Origin: Pseudooceanicola marinus
GTDB lineage: Bacteria; Pseudomonadota; Alphaproteobacteria; Rhodobacterales; Rhodobacteraceae
Length of the DNA: 64,000 nucleotides
Assembly (NCBI RefSeq): GCF_002786295.1
Contig: NZ_PGTC01000007.1
Coordinates: 1 to 64,000 of the forward strand
Reading direction: 5' to 3'
Translations under genes and position numbers: made by a program
Notes under the pieces: generated by a model
Database searches by the model: none
Told to the model about the DNA's origin: nothing
Seen by the model: the letters and a program-made list of their open reading frames with translations, nothing else
Part shown: positions 1 to 10,815 of the stretch, one piece after another
Layout: every line of letters starts with the position of its first letter
Numbering within the stretch: the stretch's first letter is position 1

Positions 1-1157
<1,157 letters not shown>

Positions 1158-1396
1158 CCGTCAGGCGCCTCTGTGTTTAGGGGGCCACTGGCCCGATTTC
1201 ACTCGGACGGCGATGTATTGGGTCTGAGGGGGAAAATCAAGCGTCACTTGGGTGCGCGCGCCCGCAAGAGCGCCCCTGCGGCCACAACCGGCCCGCTCGG
1301 GCCCTGTCGCCCGACCCCGCGACAAGGTACATCGGGCGCCAAAGGGGGAGCACCGGCGGCGCCTGTGCGCGAAAGAATATTTTGGAATCAGTAAGA

Positions 1397-2182
1397 TCAG
1401 CCGCCGCTGGCCGAGGCGCCCGCGCCCCCTGAGGTGGCCGTCGCAGCCGGGCTGGCCGTGCCGCCGCCGGTGCCGCCCGTCGCCGGCGACGGGGCATCGC
1501 CGCCCCCGGAGCGGCCACCACCGGACGTGGTGCCCGTGGAGGCACTGCCGTCATCCTCCGCGGCCACGCTGCCGGCCACCGTCGCGGCGGCCACCGGGGC
1601 CGGGCGCATCTGGCCGGCCTGCGGGCCGGGGGCGTCGCCGAACCACTCGCGGTTCTCCAGCAGCCAGTTCTCGATCTGCTTGGCGGCGTTGCGCGCCAGG
1701 TTGGTCATCTGCTCTTCGCGGGTCTGGGTCAGCCCGGAGCCGACCACCGTCTCGCCGGAGAAGCTTTCCAGCACGGTGAACTGGCGCGGTTCCTCGTTGA
1801 TCTTGCCACCGGCGGCATCGTCCCAGACCGTGACATTCACGATCAGGCCGGATTTCGGCGACAGCACCAGCGGAATGCCCGGCGGCGCCAGGATGTAGCC
1901 CTCGACCGAGATGCCCAGGTGATAGAGCTTGTCGCCCTCGTAGCGACCGAAGCGTTCGTCGATCGCCTCGGTCATCGCGGCGACCCACTCCTCCTCGGAG
2001 GCATCGCGGGAGATCGCCACCTTCTTCATCTTGCTGGCCACGACGATGTTGTGGCCGAGGCTGAAATCACCCAGGTCCGGCATCGGTTCGTCGAAATCGT
2101 CGGGATTGGTACAGGCCGAAAGCAGGAACGCGCAGGCGGCCAGGCCCGGCACAAGACGAGCGACAGCGGATAGTCGGAACAT
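1397..2182 (-). CDS. Exported lipoprotein with low-complexity Gly/Ser/Ala tail
   Basis: 261-aa protein. From the ATG at 2182 it has a signal peptide ending in a lipobox (FLLSAC, Cys about residue 21), so it is probably a lipid-anchored envelope protein. The middle (to about residue 180) looks folded, with SGETVVGSGLTQTREEQMTNLA near its end. The last ~70 residues are Gly/Ser/Ala/Thr-rich linker-like sequence. An upstream in-frame start exists, but the lipobox places the true start here. The function is not recognised; similar proteins are annotated only as hypothetical lipoproteins. Confidence 0.75.
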   Translation of the reverse strand: MFRLSAVARLVPGLAACAFLLSACTNPDDFDEPMPDLGDFSLGHNIVVASKMKKVAISRDASEEEWVAAMTEAIDERFGRYEGDKLYHLGISVEGYILAPPGIPLVLSPKSGLIVNVTVWDDAAGGKINEEPRQFTVLESFSGETVVGSGLTQTREEQMTNLARNAAKQIENWLLENREWFGDAPGPQAGQMRPAPVAAATVAGSVAAEDDGSASTGTTSGGGRSGGGDAPSPATGGTGGGTASPAATATSGGAGASASGG

Positions 2183-2563
2183 GGATCCCCCCGGGACGGT
2201 CATAACACAGCCCCCGGAGTATCCGCTTTGGCCGCCCCTGTCTATTCGTGCGGTCATCCCACCTGCGAGCGGGACGGGGCCAAGGCGGAGGGGGCTCCGC
2301 CCCCGCCTCCTGCGGAGGCTCCCCCGGAGCATTTCCAACAAGGTGAAGCAGGGGCGGGGCACCGGGAGGCGCCCGGTTCGTCGGATGGCAGACGTGCCAC
2401 GCGCCCGACCTCGGACGCGGGGCGCGCCCGGGCGGGGGCGTTTCGGGAGGCTGAGGCACGGAAATCCGGAGCGCCGGAGACAAGACGGCCCGCCACCGGA
2501 CCTCCCGGCGGCGGGCCTGAGTGAAAGAGCGGGATGGCGCGCCTCCCGTGCCGAGTGCCCGGG
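2183..2563. other. Intergenic stretch with GC-rich dispersed repeat
   Basis: No gene is supported between the lipoprotein start and the end of parC. Around 2290-2342 lies GGGGCTCCGCCCCC followed by CTCCCCCGGAGCATTTCC. This type is abundant in Rhodobacteraceae intergenic DNA and probably folds into a hairpin. A near copy occurs at 7582-7640. Confidence 0.5.
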
Positions 2564-4885
2564 TCAGGTAAAGGTGTTGTCGCGGGGGAAGCCGCGCGGG
2601 GCCATGCGGCCCGTGCCGGCCCGCTTGCCCAGCCATTCCGAGAGCTCCGTCTCGGTCCGGGTGCGGCCGGCGGGATCGTGCCACGACAGGCCCATTTCCA
2701 GCACCAGCGTGGTCAGATCCGACAGCCCGCCATCCTTGTACTTCTGCAGGCGTACGCCCTTGCCACGCGTCATCTCGGGCAGCTCTTCCAGCGGGAAGAC
2801 CAGCACCTTGCGGTTCTCGCCCACCACCGCGACGTGATCGCCCGTCACCGGCTTCACCAGCAGGGCCTTCACGCCGTCCTTGACGTTCAGCACCTGTTTG
2901 CCGGAACGGGTCTGGGCCAGCACCTCGTCTTCGGGCACGATGAAGCCGTCGCCGGCGGTCGAGGCCACGATCAGCCGCTCGCCGGGACGGTGAATGCGCA
3001 TCGCCACGATCTCGGATTCGTTGGGCAGGTCGACCATCAGCCGCACCGGTTCGCCCATGCCGCGCCCGCCCGGCAGGTTCGACGCCAGCAGCGTGTAGAA
3101 CCGCCCGTTGGAGCCGAAGATCAGCAGCTTGTCGGTGGTCTCCGCATGGAAGGCGAAGCGGCCCTCGTCGCCGTCCTTGAACTTCAGCTTGTCCTGGGCC
3201 GAGAGATCGATGTGCCCCTTCATCGCGCGGATCCAGCCCATCCTGGAGCAGACCACGGTGACGGGCTCGCGCTCGATCATCGCCTCCAGCGGCACTTCCT
3301 CCGCCTCGGCGGCGGCCTCGATCACCGTCAGGCGGTGGCCGCGGGCGTAGTCCTTGCCGAAGGTCTTCTTCGTCGCCTTCAGCTCATCCGCGATGCGCGC
3401 CCATTGCAGATCGGGGGTGGCCAGCAGATCTTCCAGGCCCGCGCGTTCCTCCATCAGGGCGTCGCGCTCGCGCAGCAGCTCCATCTCTTCGAGACGGCGC
3501 AGGCTGCGCAGGCGCATGTTGAGGATCGCCTCGACCTGTACCTCGGTCAGTTCGCCATCATCGCCTTCGGACAGCGGCGAGACATAGTCCTTCTCGTCGC
3601 GGCAGCGCGCACGCTTCTTCGACCAGTCCTCGGCCAGCAGCGCGGCCTTGGGATCGTCATCGTAGCGGATGATGTCGATCACCCGGTCGAGGTTGAGGAA
3701 GGCGGTGACGAGGCCTTCCAGCACTTCCAACCGGTGGTCGATCTTTTCCAGCCGGTGCTGCGAGCGACGCTCCAGCACCTCGCGGCGGTGATCGAGGAAG
3801 GCGCGCAGCACCTCCTTCAGCGAGCAGACCTTCGGGGTCAGCCCGTCGATCAGCACGTTCATGTTCAGGCTGAACTTGATCTCCAGGTCCGAGTTGCGGA
3901 ACAGCATGCCCATCAGCAGCTCCGGGTCGACGTTCTTCGACCGGGGTTCCAGCACCATGCGAATGTCGTCGGCGCTTTCGTCGCGGATGTCGGCGAGGAT
4001 CGGGATCTTCTTGGTCTGGATCAGCTCGGCGATGCGTTCGACCAGCTTCGACTTCTGCACCTGGTAGGGGATCTCGGTCACGACGATCTGCCAGGTGCCA
4101 CGGCCCAGGTCCTCGACCTCCCACTTGGCACGCAGGCGGAAACTGCCGCGACCGGTGCGATAGGCCTTGGCGATGTTTTCCGGGCTTTCCACCAGCACGC
4201 CGCCCGTGGGGAAGTCGGGGCCCGGCACGTATTTCAGCAACGTGTCGTCATCGGCACCCGGCGTCTTGATCAGATGCAGGCAGGCGTTGACCAGCTCGAC
4301 GATGTTGTGCGGGGCGATGTTGGTGGCCATGCCGACCGCGATCCCCGACGACCCGTTGGCCAGCAGGTTCGGGAAGGAAGCGGGCAGCACCACCGGTTCG
4401 GTCAGGGTGCCGTCGTAGTTGTCGCGGAAATCGACCGCGTCCTCGGTCAGCCCTTCCATCATCGCCTCGGCGACGGCGGTCAGGCGGGCCTCGGTGTATC
4501 GGCTGGCGGCGGGGTTGTCGCCGTCGATGTTGCCAAAGTTGCCCTGGCCGTCGACCAGCGGGTAGCGGACGTTGAAGTCCTGCGCCAGGCGGGCCATCGC
4601 GTCGTAGATCGCGGCGTCGCCATGAGGGTGATAGTTGCCCATCACGTCGCCCGAGATCTTCGACGATTTGCGGAACCGCGAGGTGCCAGTCAGCTTCAGC
4701 TCGCGCATCGCGTAGAGGATACGCCGGTGCACCGGCTTCAGCCCGTCGCGGGCATCGGGCAGGGCCCGGTGCATGATCGTCGACAGCGCATAGGTCAGAT
4801 AGCGCTCGCCAATGGCGCGGCGCAGCGGCTCCGCCAGCTGCTCGCCGGAACCGGATTCGGGAACGTCTTGGGTCTCGTCACTCAT
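2564..4885 (-). CDS. parC: DNA topoisomerase IV subunit A
   Basis: 773-aa breakage-reunion subunit that, with ParE, decatenates daughter chromosomes. The N-terminal domain starts [20 protein letters not shown] and contains the [10 protein letters not shown] motif. The catalytic tyrosine lies in [11 protein letters not shown] (about residue 120). The C-terminal beta-pinwheel repeats include the [16 protein letters not shown] stretch. The ATG at 4885 is preferred over an in-frame upstream start because family homology begins there. The long antisense frame across it is a GC-driven shadow. Confidence 0.95.
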   Translation of the reverse strand: MSDETQDVPESGSGEQLAEPLRRAIGERYLTYALSTIMHRALPDARDGLKPVHRRILYAMRELKLTGTSRFRKSSKISGDVMGNYHPHGDAAIYDAMARLAQDFNVRYPLVDGQGNFGNIDGDNPAASRYTEARLTAVAEAMMEGLTEDAVDFRDNYDGTLTEPVVLPASFPNLLANGSSGIAVGMATNIAPHNIVELVNACLHLIKTPGADDDTLLKYVPGPDFPTGGVLVESPENIAKAYRTGRGSFRLRAKWEVEDLGRGTWQIVVTEIPYQVQKSKLVERIAELIQTKKIPILADIRDESADDIRMVLEPRSKNVDPELLMGMLFRNSDLEIKFSLNMNVLIDGLTPKVCSLKEVLRAFLDHRREVLERRSQHRLEKIDHRLEVLEGLVTAFLNLDRVIDIIRYDDDPKAALLAEDWSKKRARCRDEKDYVSPLSEGDDGELTEVQVEAILNMRLRSLRRLEEMELLRERDALMEERAGLEDLLATPDLQWARIADELKATKKTFGKDYARGHRLTVIEAAAEAEEVPLEAMIEREPVTVVCSRMGWIRAMKGHIDLSAQDKLKFKDGDEGRFAFHAETTDKLLIFGSNGRFYTLLASNLPGGRGMGEPVRLMVDLPNESEIVAMRIHRPGERLIVASTAGDGFIVPEDEVLAQTRSGKQVLNVKDGVKALLVKPVTGDHVAVVGENRKVLVFPLEELPEMTRGKGVRLQKYKDGGLSDLTTLVLEMGLSWHDPAGRTRTETELSEWLGKRAGTGRMAPRGFPRDNTFT

Positions 4886-5066
4886 AGCCGCGGTGATAGC
4901 CGCAGGCCGCGCGGCGGTAAAGCGCCGCCTGCGCCCGAGACACGGATTGCGGATCGGCAAGGAACTTCCTGCCCGCAACGGGGTTAGTCAGGCAACACAG
5001 CGTCGCGGCGGGAACCTGCCAAAGCCCCGGCCGCGACACGCAGAAAACCGCTGCCCGGAGGTCCCG

Positions 5067-5759
5067 ATGTTCCGCTTCATGACTGCCACGACCCTTGTGC
5101 TTACCGCCGCCTTCTACCAACAGAGCGGAGGCGCGGATTTCGAACCCTGGGAGCGTGAACTGCCCGACTACGTCCGCACCGAGGCCCCCACGCCCTACAC
5201 CCTGGCCCGCACCGACACGGTCGCATCTGGCGCTGCGATGGCCGCCCAGGCCGCCACCCGACCCGCGGTCTTCGTTTCCAGTTCGCAGCCCGAGGCGGCG
5301 CCGGTGCGCCTGGCCTCGATCGCGGGCCAGAACGACAGCGGCCTCGACCCGGCGCTGGACGGCATGCGCTTCGCCACCGTCACCAATGCCTCCCTGCCCG
5401 CCGACGGCGGCCTGCCCCAAAGCTCGACCCGCCGCGAAGTAAGGCCCGAGGCGGCACAACAGATGACGCCGACCACCGAGGAGCGTCAGGCCGTGCTGCG
5501 CGGAACCCTGCCTGCCACCGCAACGGACGCCCCCGAAGCCAGCGCCGCAGACGCCCCCGAGCGCGACCTGCGCCAGGTCTCGGGCGACCGGGTAAACCTG
5601 CGCGCCGGACCCGGCACCAGCTACGGTGTGCTGGCCACGCTGGACGAAGGCGCCGAGGTCGAGGTCATCGACACCAATAATGGTTGGGTGAAGCTGAAGA
5701 CCGCCGACAGCGGGCGCATCGGCTGGATGGCCGACTGGCTGGTGAGCGCCGCGAAGTAA
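5067..5759 (+). CDS. Exported protein with C-terminal bacterial SH3 domain
   Basis: 230 aa. An N-terminal hydrophobic segment (MFRFMTATTLVLTAAFYQQS) is followed by a ~130-residue Ala/Pro-rich linker. A C-terminal SH3b domain (residues ~165-230) has the typical VNLRAGPGTSYGVLATLDEG and a GWMADWLV ending. Such domains bind cell-wall or peptide ligands in the periplasm. The start at 5067 follows CGGAGG at good spacing. Two GC hairpins lie just downstream. Confidence 0.8.
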   Translation: MFRFMTATTLVLTAAFYQQSGGADFEPWERELPDYVRTEAPTPYTLARTDTVASGAAMAAQAATRPAVFVSSSQPEAAPVRLASIAGQNDSGLDPALDGMRFATVTNASLPADGGLPQSSTRREVRPEAAQQMTPTTEERQAVLRGTLPATATDAPEASAADAPERDLRQVSGDRVNLRAGPGTSYGVLATLDEGAEVEVIDTNNGWVKLKTADSGRIGWMADWLVSAAK

Positions 5760-5785
5760 GGCAGCCCCCACATCGCAGATCCCTC

Positions 5786-5838
5786 CCCGTGCGCTCTCTC
5801 GCACGGGATCCCGACCCGGCGGCCTTGCCCGCCGGGTC
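5786..5838 (+). terminator. Two adjacent GC-rich hairpins, possible terminator
   Basis: CCCGTGCG and CGCACGGG form one stem (5786-5807). GACCCGGCGG and CCGCCGGGTC form a second perfect 10-bp stem (5813-5838). They follow the SH3 gene stop and precede the SDR gene. There is no clear U-tract, so termination is inferred from position. Confidence 0.4.
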
Positions 5839-5859
5839 GCTGCGTTGCATAGCAGGGGC

Positions 5860-6699
5860 ATGACCAAAAGCATCCTCATCACCGGCTGTTCCTCCGGCAT
5901 CGGCTATGACGCCGCCCATGGGCTGAAGGCCCACGGCTGGCGGGTCTTCGCCACCGCGCGCAAGCCCGACGACGTGGCCCGGCTGGCCGCCGAAGGGCTG
6001 GAGGCGCTGCATCTGGACTATGCCGACCAGACCTCGATCGAGGCGGCACTGGCCGAGGTACTGACCGCCACAGGCGGGCGGCTCGACGCCGTTTTCAACA
6101 ACGGCGCCTTCGCCATTCCGGGACCCGCCGAGGACATTTCGCGCGAAGCCATGCGCGCGCTGTTCGAGGCGAACTTCATGGGCCCCCACGCCCTGAATCG
6201 GCTGGTGATCCCGGTGATGCGCGCCCAGGGCGGCGGGCGGATCATCAACTGTTCCTCGGTGCTGGGGCTGGTCGCCGCCCCCTGGCGCGGCGCCTACAAC
6301 GCGTCGAAATTCGCCCTGGAAGGGCTGACCGACACCATGCGGCTGGAACTGGCGGGCAGTGGCGTGCACGCCATCCTGCTGGAACCCGGCCCGATCCGGA
6401 CCGATTTCCGCAAGAACGCCATCCGCGCCTTCGAGGAATGGGTGGATTGGGAGGCCTCGGACCGGGCGGAGGACTACCGCAATGGCCTTCTCGACATGCT
6501 CTACAAGCGCGGGCCGAAATACCAGGGCAAGGCGCGGTTCGAGCTGGAGCCGGCGGCCTGCACCGCCAAGCTGATCCGCGCGCTGGAAGATCCCCGTCCG
6601 AAGCCCCGCTACATGGTCACAACGCCCACCTATATCGCTGCCACCCTGCGCCGCCTGCTGCCCGCGCGCCTGCTGGACCGGGTGACGAAGAACGCCTGA
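5860..6699 (+). CDS. Short-chain dehydrogenase/reductase (SDR)
   Basis: 279-aa NAD(P)-dependent oxidoreductase of the classical SDR fold. Visible motifs are the nucleotide-binding TGCSSGIG (residues ~8-15), NNGAF in place of NNAG, the catalytic Ser in NCSSV, and YNASKFALEG (YxxxK). The substrate is unknown. The ATG at 5860 is used; an upstream TTG is possible because the AGGGG ribosome site sits very close to the ATG. Confidence 0.88.
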   Translation: MTKSILITGCSSGIGYDAAHGLKAHGWRVFATARKPDDVARLAAEGLEALHLDYADQTSIEAALAEVLTATGGRLDAVFNNGAFAIPGPAEDISREAMRALFEANFMGPHALNRLVIPVMRAQGGGRIINCSSVLGLVAAPWRGAYNASKFALEGLTDTMRLELAGSGVHAILLEPGPIRTDFRKNAIRAFEEWVDWEASDRAEDYRNGLLDMLYKRGPKYQGKARFELEPAACTAKLIRALEDPRPKPRYMVTTPTYIAATLRRLLPARLLDRVTKNA

Positions 6700-6791
6700 G
6701 CGGGCCGTCACCGCCCGGCCCTGCGACGAAAACTGTTGTCGCTTTTTGCCCGCTGCCGCCCTAGGTATCGGGGAACCGAAAAGGAGAGCCC

Positions 6792-6989
6792 ATGGCCCAG
6801 GACCCCCTCTTCCTCGTCGCCGCCGGCGCAGTGCTGATCGTTGCCATCATCCTGATGCTGGGGATCGGCAACTTCGCCAGGAGCGGCAGTCCCAAAACCT
6901 CCAACAAGCTGATGCAATGGCGGATCGCGGCGCAGTTCATCGCTGTGCTGCTGATCCTCGCCTTCGTCCTCATCCGCGGAAAGGGCTGA
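6792..6989 (+). CDS. Twin transmembrane helix small protein (HIG1-like)
   Basis: 65-aa protein with two hydrophobic helices (residues ~6-27 and ~44-61) joined by a polar loop SGSPKTSNKLMQWRIAAQ. This matches the hypoxia-induced (HIG1/RCF1-like) small membrane proteins of alphaproteobacteria, which in mitochondria associate with respiratory complexes. It is preceded by AAGGAGA and lies 4 bp upstream of the adenosyltransferase gene, so the two are probably co-transcribed. Confidence 0.8.
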   Translation: MAQDPLFLVAAGAVLIVAIILMLGIGNFARSGSPKTSNKLMQWRIAAQFIAVLLILAFVLIRGKG

Positions 6990-6993
6990 CCCC

Positions 6994-7566
6994 ATGGTCG
7001 TACTGTCGAAGATCTACACCCGCACCGGCGATGCCGGGGAAACCGCCCTGGGCGACGGGACCCGGGTGCCGAAACCCTCCCTGCGGGTCGAGGCCTATGG
7101 CACCTCGGATGAAACCAATGCCGCCGTCGGCCTGGCGCGCCTGCATGCGAGCGGCGAGATGGACGAGGCCCTGGCCCGCATCCAGAACGACCTCTTCGAC
7201 TTGGGCGCCGATCTGGCGCGCCCGGCGATGGAGAAGGACCACGAAGCACCCTATACGCCGCTGCGCATCGTGGCCTCCCAGGTGGAACGGCTGGAACGGG
7301 AGATCGACGTGATGAACGCCGACCTGCAGCCCCTGCGCAGCTTCGTCCTGCCCGGCGGCTGCGCCCTGTCGGCCAACCTGCACCTGTGCCGCACTGTCTG
7401 CCGCCGGGCCGAGCGGCTGGCCGTGGCGCTGATGGCCGAGGAAGGCTGCAACGCCGATGCGGTGAAATACCTCAACCGCCTCTCGGACTGGTTCTTCGTC
7501 GCCTCGCGCATCGCCAATGACGGCGGCGCCAAGGACGTGCTCTGGGTGCCCGGCGCCACGCGCTAA
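6994..7566 (+). CDS. Cob(I)alamin adenosyltransferase, PduO type
   Basis: 190-aa enzyme that transfers the adenosyl group of ATP to cob(I)alamin or its precursor. Family signatures are the N-terminal ATP-binding loop KIYTRTGDAGETALGDG, GTSDETNAAVGLAR, FVLPGG, and the C-terminal RRAERLAVAL and KYLNRLSDWFF. The length matches the PduO/MMAB type. The gene is cytosolic and follows the twin-helix gene closely. Confidence 0.93.
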   Translation: MVVLSKIYTRTGDAGETALGDGTRVPKPSLRVEAYGTSDETNAAVGLARLHASGEMDEALARIQNDLFDLGADLARPAMEKDHEAPYTPLRIVASQVERLEREIDVMNADLQPLRSFVLPGGCALSANLHLCRTVCRRAERLAVALMAEEGCNADAVKYLNRLSDWFFVASRIANDGGAKDVLWVPGATR

Positions 7567-7581
7567 TGGCACCGGCAGAGG

Positions 7582-7640
7582 GGGGCTCTGCCCCCCGCTG
7601 CGCTCCCCCCGGAGTATTTCCAGCCCAAGTATGGGAATAA
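7582..7640. repeat. GC-rich dispersed intergenic repeat
   Basis: GGGGGGCTCTGCCCCCC followed by CTCCCCCCGGAGTATTTCC. The same layout occurs at 2290-2342. It lies just after the adenosyltransferase stop and may act as a transcription end or an RNA stem. Confidence 0.45.
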
Positions 7641-7791
7641 GACCAGCGCCAGACAGGCACCCGCGCTCTTCCGCTCATGCCCGCGCAACCGACGGACAAG
7701 GGAAGCGGGCGCCGATCAAGCGCCCCCGCCCTGCTCCATACAATGGCTAAAAATACTCTCGCCGAAGGCAATCGGCCGTCAGGCCGATACC

Positions 7792-8583
7792 CTACCCTGC
7801 CACCAGCCGCCGCGCGGCGGCCCAGAGCGCCAGCAGCAGGACCATCGGCAGGACCACCATCCGCAGCAGGAAGACCCCCACCAAGGTCAGCGCGGCATTC
7901 AGCAGGTCATCCGCCTGTTCCCAGAAGAAGCGCGCGGCGCCCCGATAGGCCTCCCAGCTTTCGCGCCAGGACTGGTCTTCCAGCGCCACCAGCTTGCCCG
8001 CCTCGGCCGCGATCATGTCGAGCGTTCCGTTGGCCCCCGCCGCCGCCTCTGCGGTCAGGACCTCGCCGCCCCAGACGCCCAGCACGAAGGCCAGCGGCAG
8101 GGCGATGGCAAACGCAAAGCCCAGCCCGCCACAGACCCCGCCCAGGCTCCGCAGCACCGGCGGGGCGCGATGCCAGCCGGTCACGGCCTCGCAGCCTCCG
8201 CGCGTCAGCAGGGCCAGGGCGAGCAGGGCAAAGCCCACCGAGGCGACGGGCGCCAGCGAGATCTTCAGCACCCCGGTCAGCACTGCCACGGCAAAGATCG
8301 CCGCCGAGACCCGTTCCACCGTGTCGTCCACCGGCTCCAGCCATTTCAGCGGGTGGACCGATCCCTCGACCACAAGCGAGCCGCCCACCTCGACCTCCTG
8401 CGCCGCCGAGAGGAAGGCGTTGATCGCCCGCAGGCTGACATAGGTGGCGCCTGCGGCCACGGCGATCTCGCCCTGGTAGGCTTCGGCCCGGGTGGTCAGG
8501 GGATTTTCCCGCGGCATCGCCGCCAGCACGAGGCAGAGCGCGGCCAGCACGAGCGACAGGAGCGTGTTGCGGGCAGAGCGCAT
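7792..8583 (-). CDS. Integral membrane protein of unknown function
   Basis: 263 aa with an N-terminal hydrophobic segment (possible signal anchor) and about four further hydrophobic stretches (near residues 88-130, 148-175 and 230-260), separated by a periplasmic-like region. No catalytic motif is recognised. It lies 26 bp beyond the 3' end of the hydroxyacid dehydrogenase on the same strand, so the two may be co-transcribed. Confidence 0.65.
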   Translation of the reverse strand: MRSARNTLLSLVLAALCLVLAAMPRENPLTTRAEAYQGEIAVAAGATYVSLRAINAFLSAAQEVEVGGSLVVEGSVHPLKWLEPVDDTVERVSAAIFAVAVLTGVLKISLAPVASVGFALLALALLTRGGCEAVTGWHRAPPVLRSLGGVCGGLGFAFAIALPLAFVLGVWGGEVLTAEAAAGANGTLDMIAAEAGKLVALEDQSWRESWEAYRGAARFFWEQADDLLNAALTLVGVFLLRMVVLPMVLLLALWAAARRLVAG

Positions 8584-8609
8584 GGTCGGGCCTTCCGTCG
8601 GGGGCAGCG

Positions 8610-9596
8610 TCAGAGCATGCCGGGCAGAACCAGGTCCGGCGGCCGGTGGCCATCGGCGAAGGTCTTGATGTTGATCAGCACCTTCTCGCCCATCTCCAGC
8701 CGCCCCTCGCGGGTGGCGGAGGCCATGTGCGGCAGCAGGATCGCGTTGTCCAGCTCGCGCAGGCGCGGGTTCGACTGACGATCCCCGCCGAAGACGTCGA
8801 GGCCGGCGCCCGCGATTTCGCCCGAGCGCAGCATCCGGGTCAGGGCGTTCTCGTCGATCACCTCGCCGCGCGAGGTGTTCACGATGACCGCCTCGGGTTT
8901 CATCAGCTTCAGCCGCCGGGCATTCATCAGGTGGAAGGTCGAGGGCGTATGCGGGCAGTTGATGGAGATCACGTCCATTCGCGCCACCATCTGGTCCAGA
9001 CTTTCCCAGTAGCGTGCCTTCAGATCCGTCTCGATCTCTGCGCGCAGCCGACGGCGGTTGTGGTAATGCACCTGCATCCCGAAGGCCGAGGCCCGCCGCG
9101 CCACCGCCTGGCCGATGCGGCCCATGCCGAGGATGCCGATCCGTTTGCCGGCCACCCGCGCGCCCAGCATGCTGTCGGGCGCCCAGCCTTCCCAGTCATC
9201 CCGCTGCATCATCGCCAGGCCTTCGGGCATGCGGCGCAGCAGGGCCAGGATCAGCGCCATAGTCATGTCGGCGGTGTCTTCGGTCACCACGTCAGGCGTG
9301 TTCGACACCAAGATGCCACGCTGTCGCGCCGTGGCTACGTCGATATGATCAACCCCGGCGCCGAAGTTGGCGATCAGGCGCAGGTTCTCGCCGGCCTGGG
9401 ACAGCAGCGACTGGTCGATCCTGTCGCGCAGGTTGGGCACCAGCACATCCGCGTCACGCACCGCCTCGGCCAGCTCCTCGCGGGTCATCGGGCGGTCGGC
9501 GGGACCGAACCGCGTGTCGAACAGCTCCTCCAGGCGGGCCTCGACCCGGTCCGGCAGGCGTCGCGTGACGACAACACTCAGGCGGCGAGATGGCAT
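8610..9596 (-). CDS. D-2-hydroxyacid dehydrogenase (glyoxylate/hydroxypyruvate reductase-like)
   Basis: 328-aa NAD(P)-dependent enzyme. Visible features are the substrate-loop region NFGAGVDHID, the Rossmann motif GKRIGILGMGRIGQAVARR, the catalytic Arg region NTSRGEVIDE, the Glu-bearing GAGLDVFGGD, and the catalytic His in LLPHMASAT. The start at 9596 has GAGGAG 6 nt upstream. Exact substrate choice (glyoxylate, hydroxypyruvate or another) cannot be read from sequence. Confidence 0.9.
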   Translation of the reverse strand: MPSRRLSVVVTRRLPDRVEARLEELFDTRFGPADRPMTREELAEAVRDADVLVPNLRDRIDQSLLSQAGENLRLIANFGAGVDHIDVATARQRGILVSNTPDVVTEDTADMTMALILALLRRMPEGLAMMQRDDWEGWAPDSMLGARVAGKRIGILGMGRIGQAVARRASAFGMQVHYHNRRRLRAEIETDLKARYWESLDQMVARMDVISINCPHTPSTFHLMNARRLKLMKPEAVIVNTSRGEVIDENALTRMLRSGEIAGAGLDVFGGDRQSNPRLRELDNAILLPHMASATREGRLEMGEKVLINIKTFADGHRPPDLVLPGML

Positions 9597-9703
9597 GGGC
9601 GGGCTCCTCTGTCTTCCCATTCCGGCGTTTCGCAGGCAAAGTGGCCCAAAGAACGTGAGGGTACAAGAATAACCCCGCGGAGGCAGCAGAAACGGGCAAC
9701 ATC

Positions 9704-10339
9704 ATGAGACCATTGCGCAAGCGCGTCCTGGCGCTTTCGGTGTCGTTCTTCGCGATCGCCGGTGTCCTGACGGCATCCGAAACGCCGCAATCCGCCGAAG
9801 AGCCGGGTGAGCCCCGGCAGCAAACCGCCCAGGCCGGGCCCGAACCGGGCGCCGCGACCGACACCCAGGTGGCCGTTGCCGCCAGCGAGGCGCCCCCCGC
9901 CCAGGTGCAACAGCTGGGCCCGGAAACCAACCTGCCCCTGCCCCGTTTCGTCTCGATGAAAAGCGATCGCGCCCATGTGCGGCGCGGACCTTCGACGACT
10001 CACCGGGTCGACTGGGAATTCCTGCGCCGCGACATGCCGGTGGAAGTGGTGGCTGAATATGGCCACTGGCGCCAGATCCGCGACCATGACGGGGTCGGCG
10101 GCTGGGTCCATTACGTGCTGATCTCGGGCAACCGCACCGTGCTGGTGGAGGACGAGATGCTCGACCTGCATTTCCAGCCCTCCTCGGAGTCGCGCGTGGT
10201 CGCCCGGCTGGAACAGGGTGTCATCGCCGATCTGGGCAAATGCGACCGCGACTGGTGCCGCGTGGCCGCCGGCGGTCAACGGGGCTGGGCGCCGAAAACC
10301 TCTCTCTGGGGCGTGACTGCGGACGAGATCCGCGACTGA
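9704..10339 (+). CDS. Exported bacterial SH3-domain protein
   Basis: 211 aa. A signal-peptide-like start (MRPLRKRVLALSVSFFAIAG) is followed by an acidic/Ala-rich linker and two SH3-like repeats. The first includes AHVRRGPSTTHRVDWEFLRR; the second includes WCRVAAGGQRGWAPK. It resembles the COG3807 SH3-like family found beside this dehydrogenase type in alphaproteobacteria. Likely periplasmic; ligand unknown. Confidence 0.82.
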   Translation: MRPLRKRVLALSVSFFAIAGVLTASETPQSAEEPGEPRQQTAQAGPEPGAATDTQVAVAASEAPPAQVQQLGPETNLPLPRFVSMKSDRAHVRRGPSTTHRVDWEFLRRDMPVEVVAEYGHWRQIRDHDGVGGWVHYVLISGNRTVLVEDEMLDLHFQPSSESRVVARLEQGVIADLGKCDRDWCRVAAGGQRGWAPKTSLWGVTADEIRD

Positions 10340-10740
10340 ACCTGCGGCGGCCCGACGCCGCCCAGATGCCCGGCACAGCACAAGCCCCCTGCCCGCCCCT
10401 GTCCCTCGCCCGCTGCCGATAGAAGCCTCCGCCGCGCGACGCCCCTTGCCGCGCTCCCCGCTTCGATTCGCCGGTGACCGGGTAAACTGGCGGCACTGCC
10501 CCACGCCGACTCGGCACGAAGAAGAAGGCAGGCGCCTGCAACGGACGCGGCGCATTCGCCCCTGCGAGAGCCAGGACCGGCTCCCTTTCGGGGGCGCCAC
10601 GCAAACGGGTCGAGATGCGCACACCCCTGTCGCAACAGCCCCCTGCGAACGCCTTCCGGGGGCCGGCAAAAAACCCGTCCGATTTCTGCCAAAAAGGGCT
10701 TGAACACCGGACGGGCATTCATTAGTTAGCGCGTCACCGT
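10340..10740. other. Intergenic region upstream of tRNA-Gln
   Basis: 401 bp between the SH3 gene and the tRNA. No convincing coding frame is seen. It should hold the tRNA promoter, but no strong -35/-10 pair could be fixed by eye. Confidence 0.5.
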
Positions 10741-10815
10741 TGGGGTGTAGCCAAGTGGTAAGGCAGCTGTTTTTGGTACAGTGTACCGTAGGTTCGAATC
10801 CTACCACCCCAGCCA
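10741..10815 (+). tRNA. tRNA-Gln (anticodon TTG)
   Basis: Folds as a full cloverleaf. Acceptor TGGGGTG pairs with CACCCCA. The anticodon stem GCTGT/ACAGT encloses the loop TTTTGGT with anticodon TTG. The T arm is GTAGG-TTCGAAT-CCTAC. The CCA is encoded (10813-10815). An integrase frame opens at the very next base, the usual signature of an attachment site in a tRNA 3' end. No second copy of the tRNA end was found in the window. Confidence 0.96.

Noticed and set aside
2534-4987. Long open frame antisense to parC
   Set aside because: It is the GC-skew shadow of parC; His/Gln-rich, with no recognisable domain, while parC is fully conserved on the other strand.
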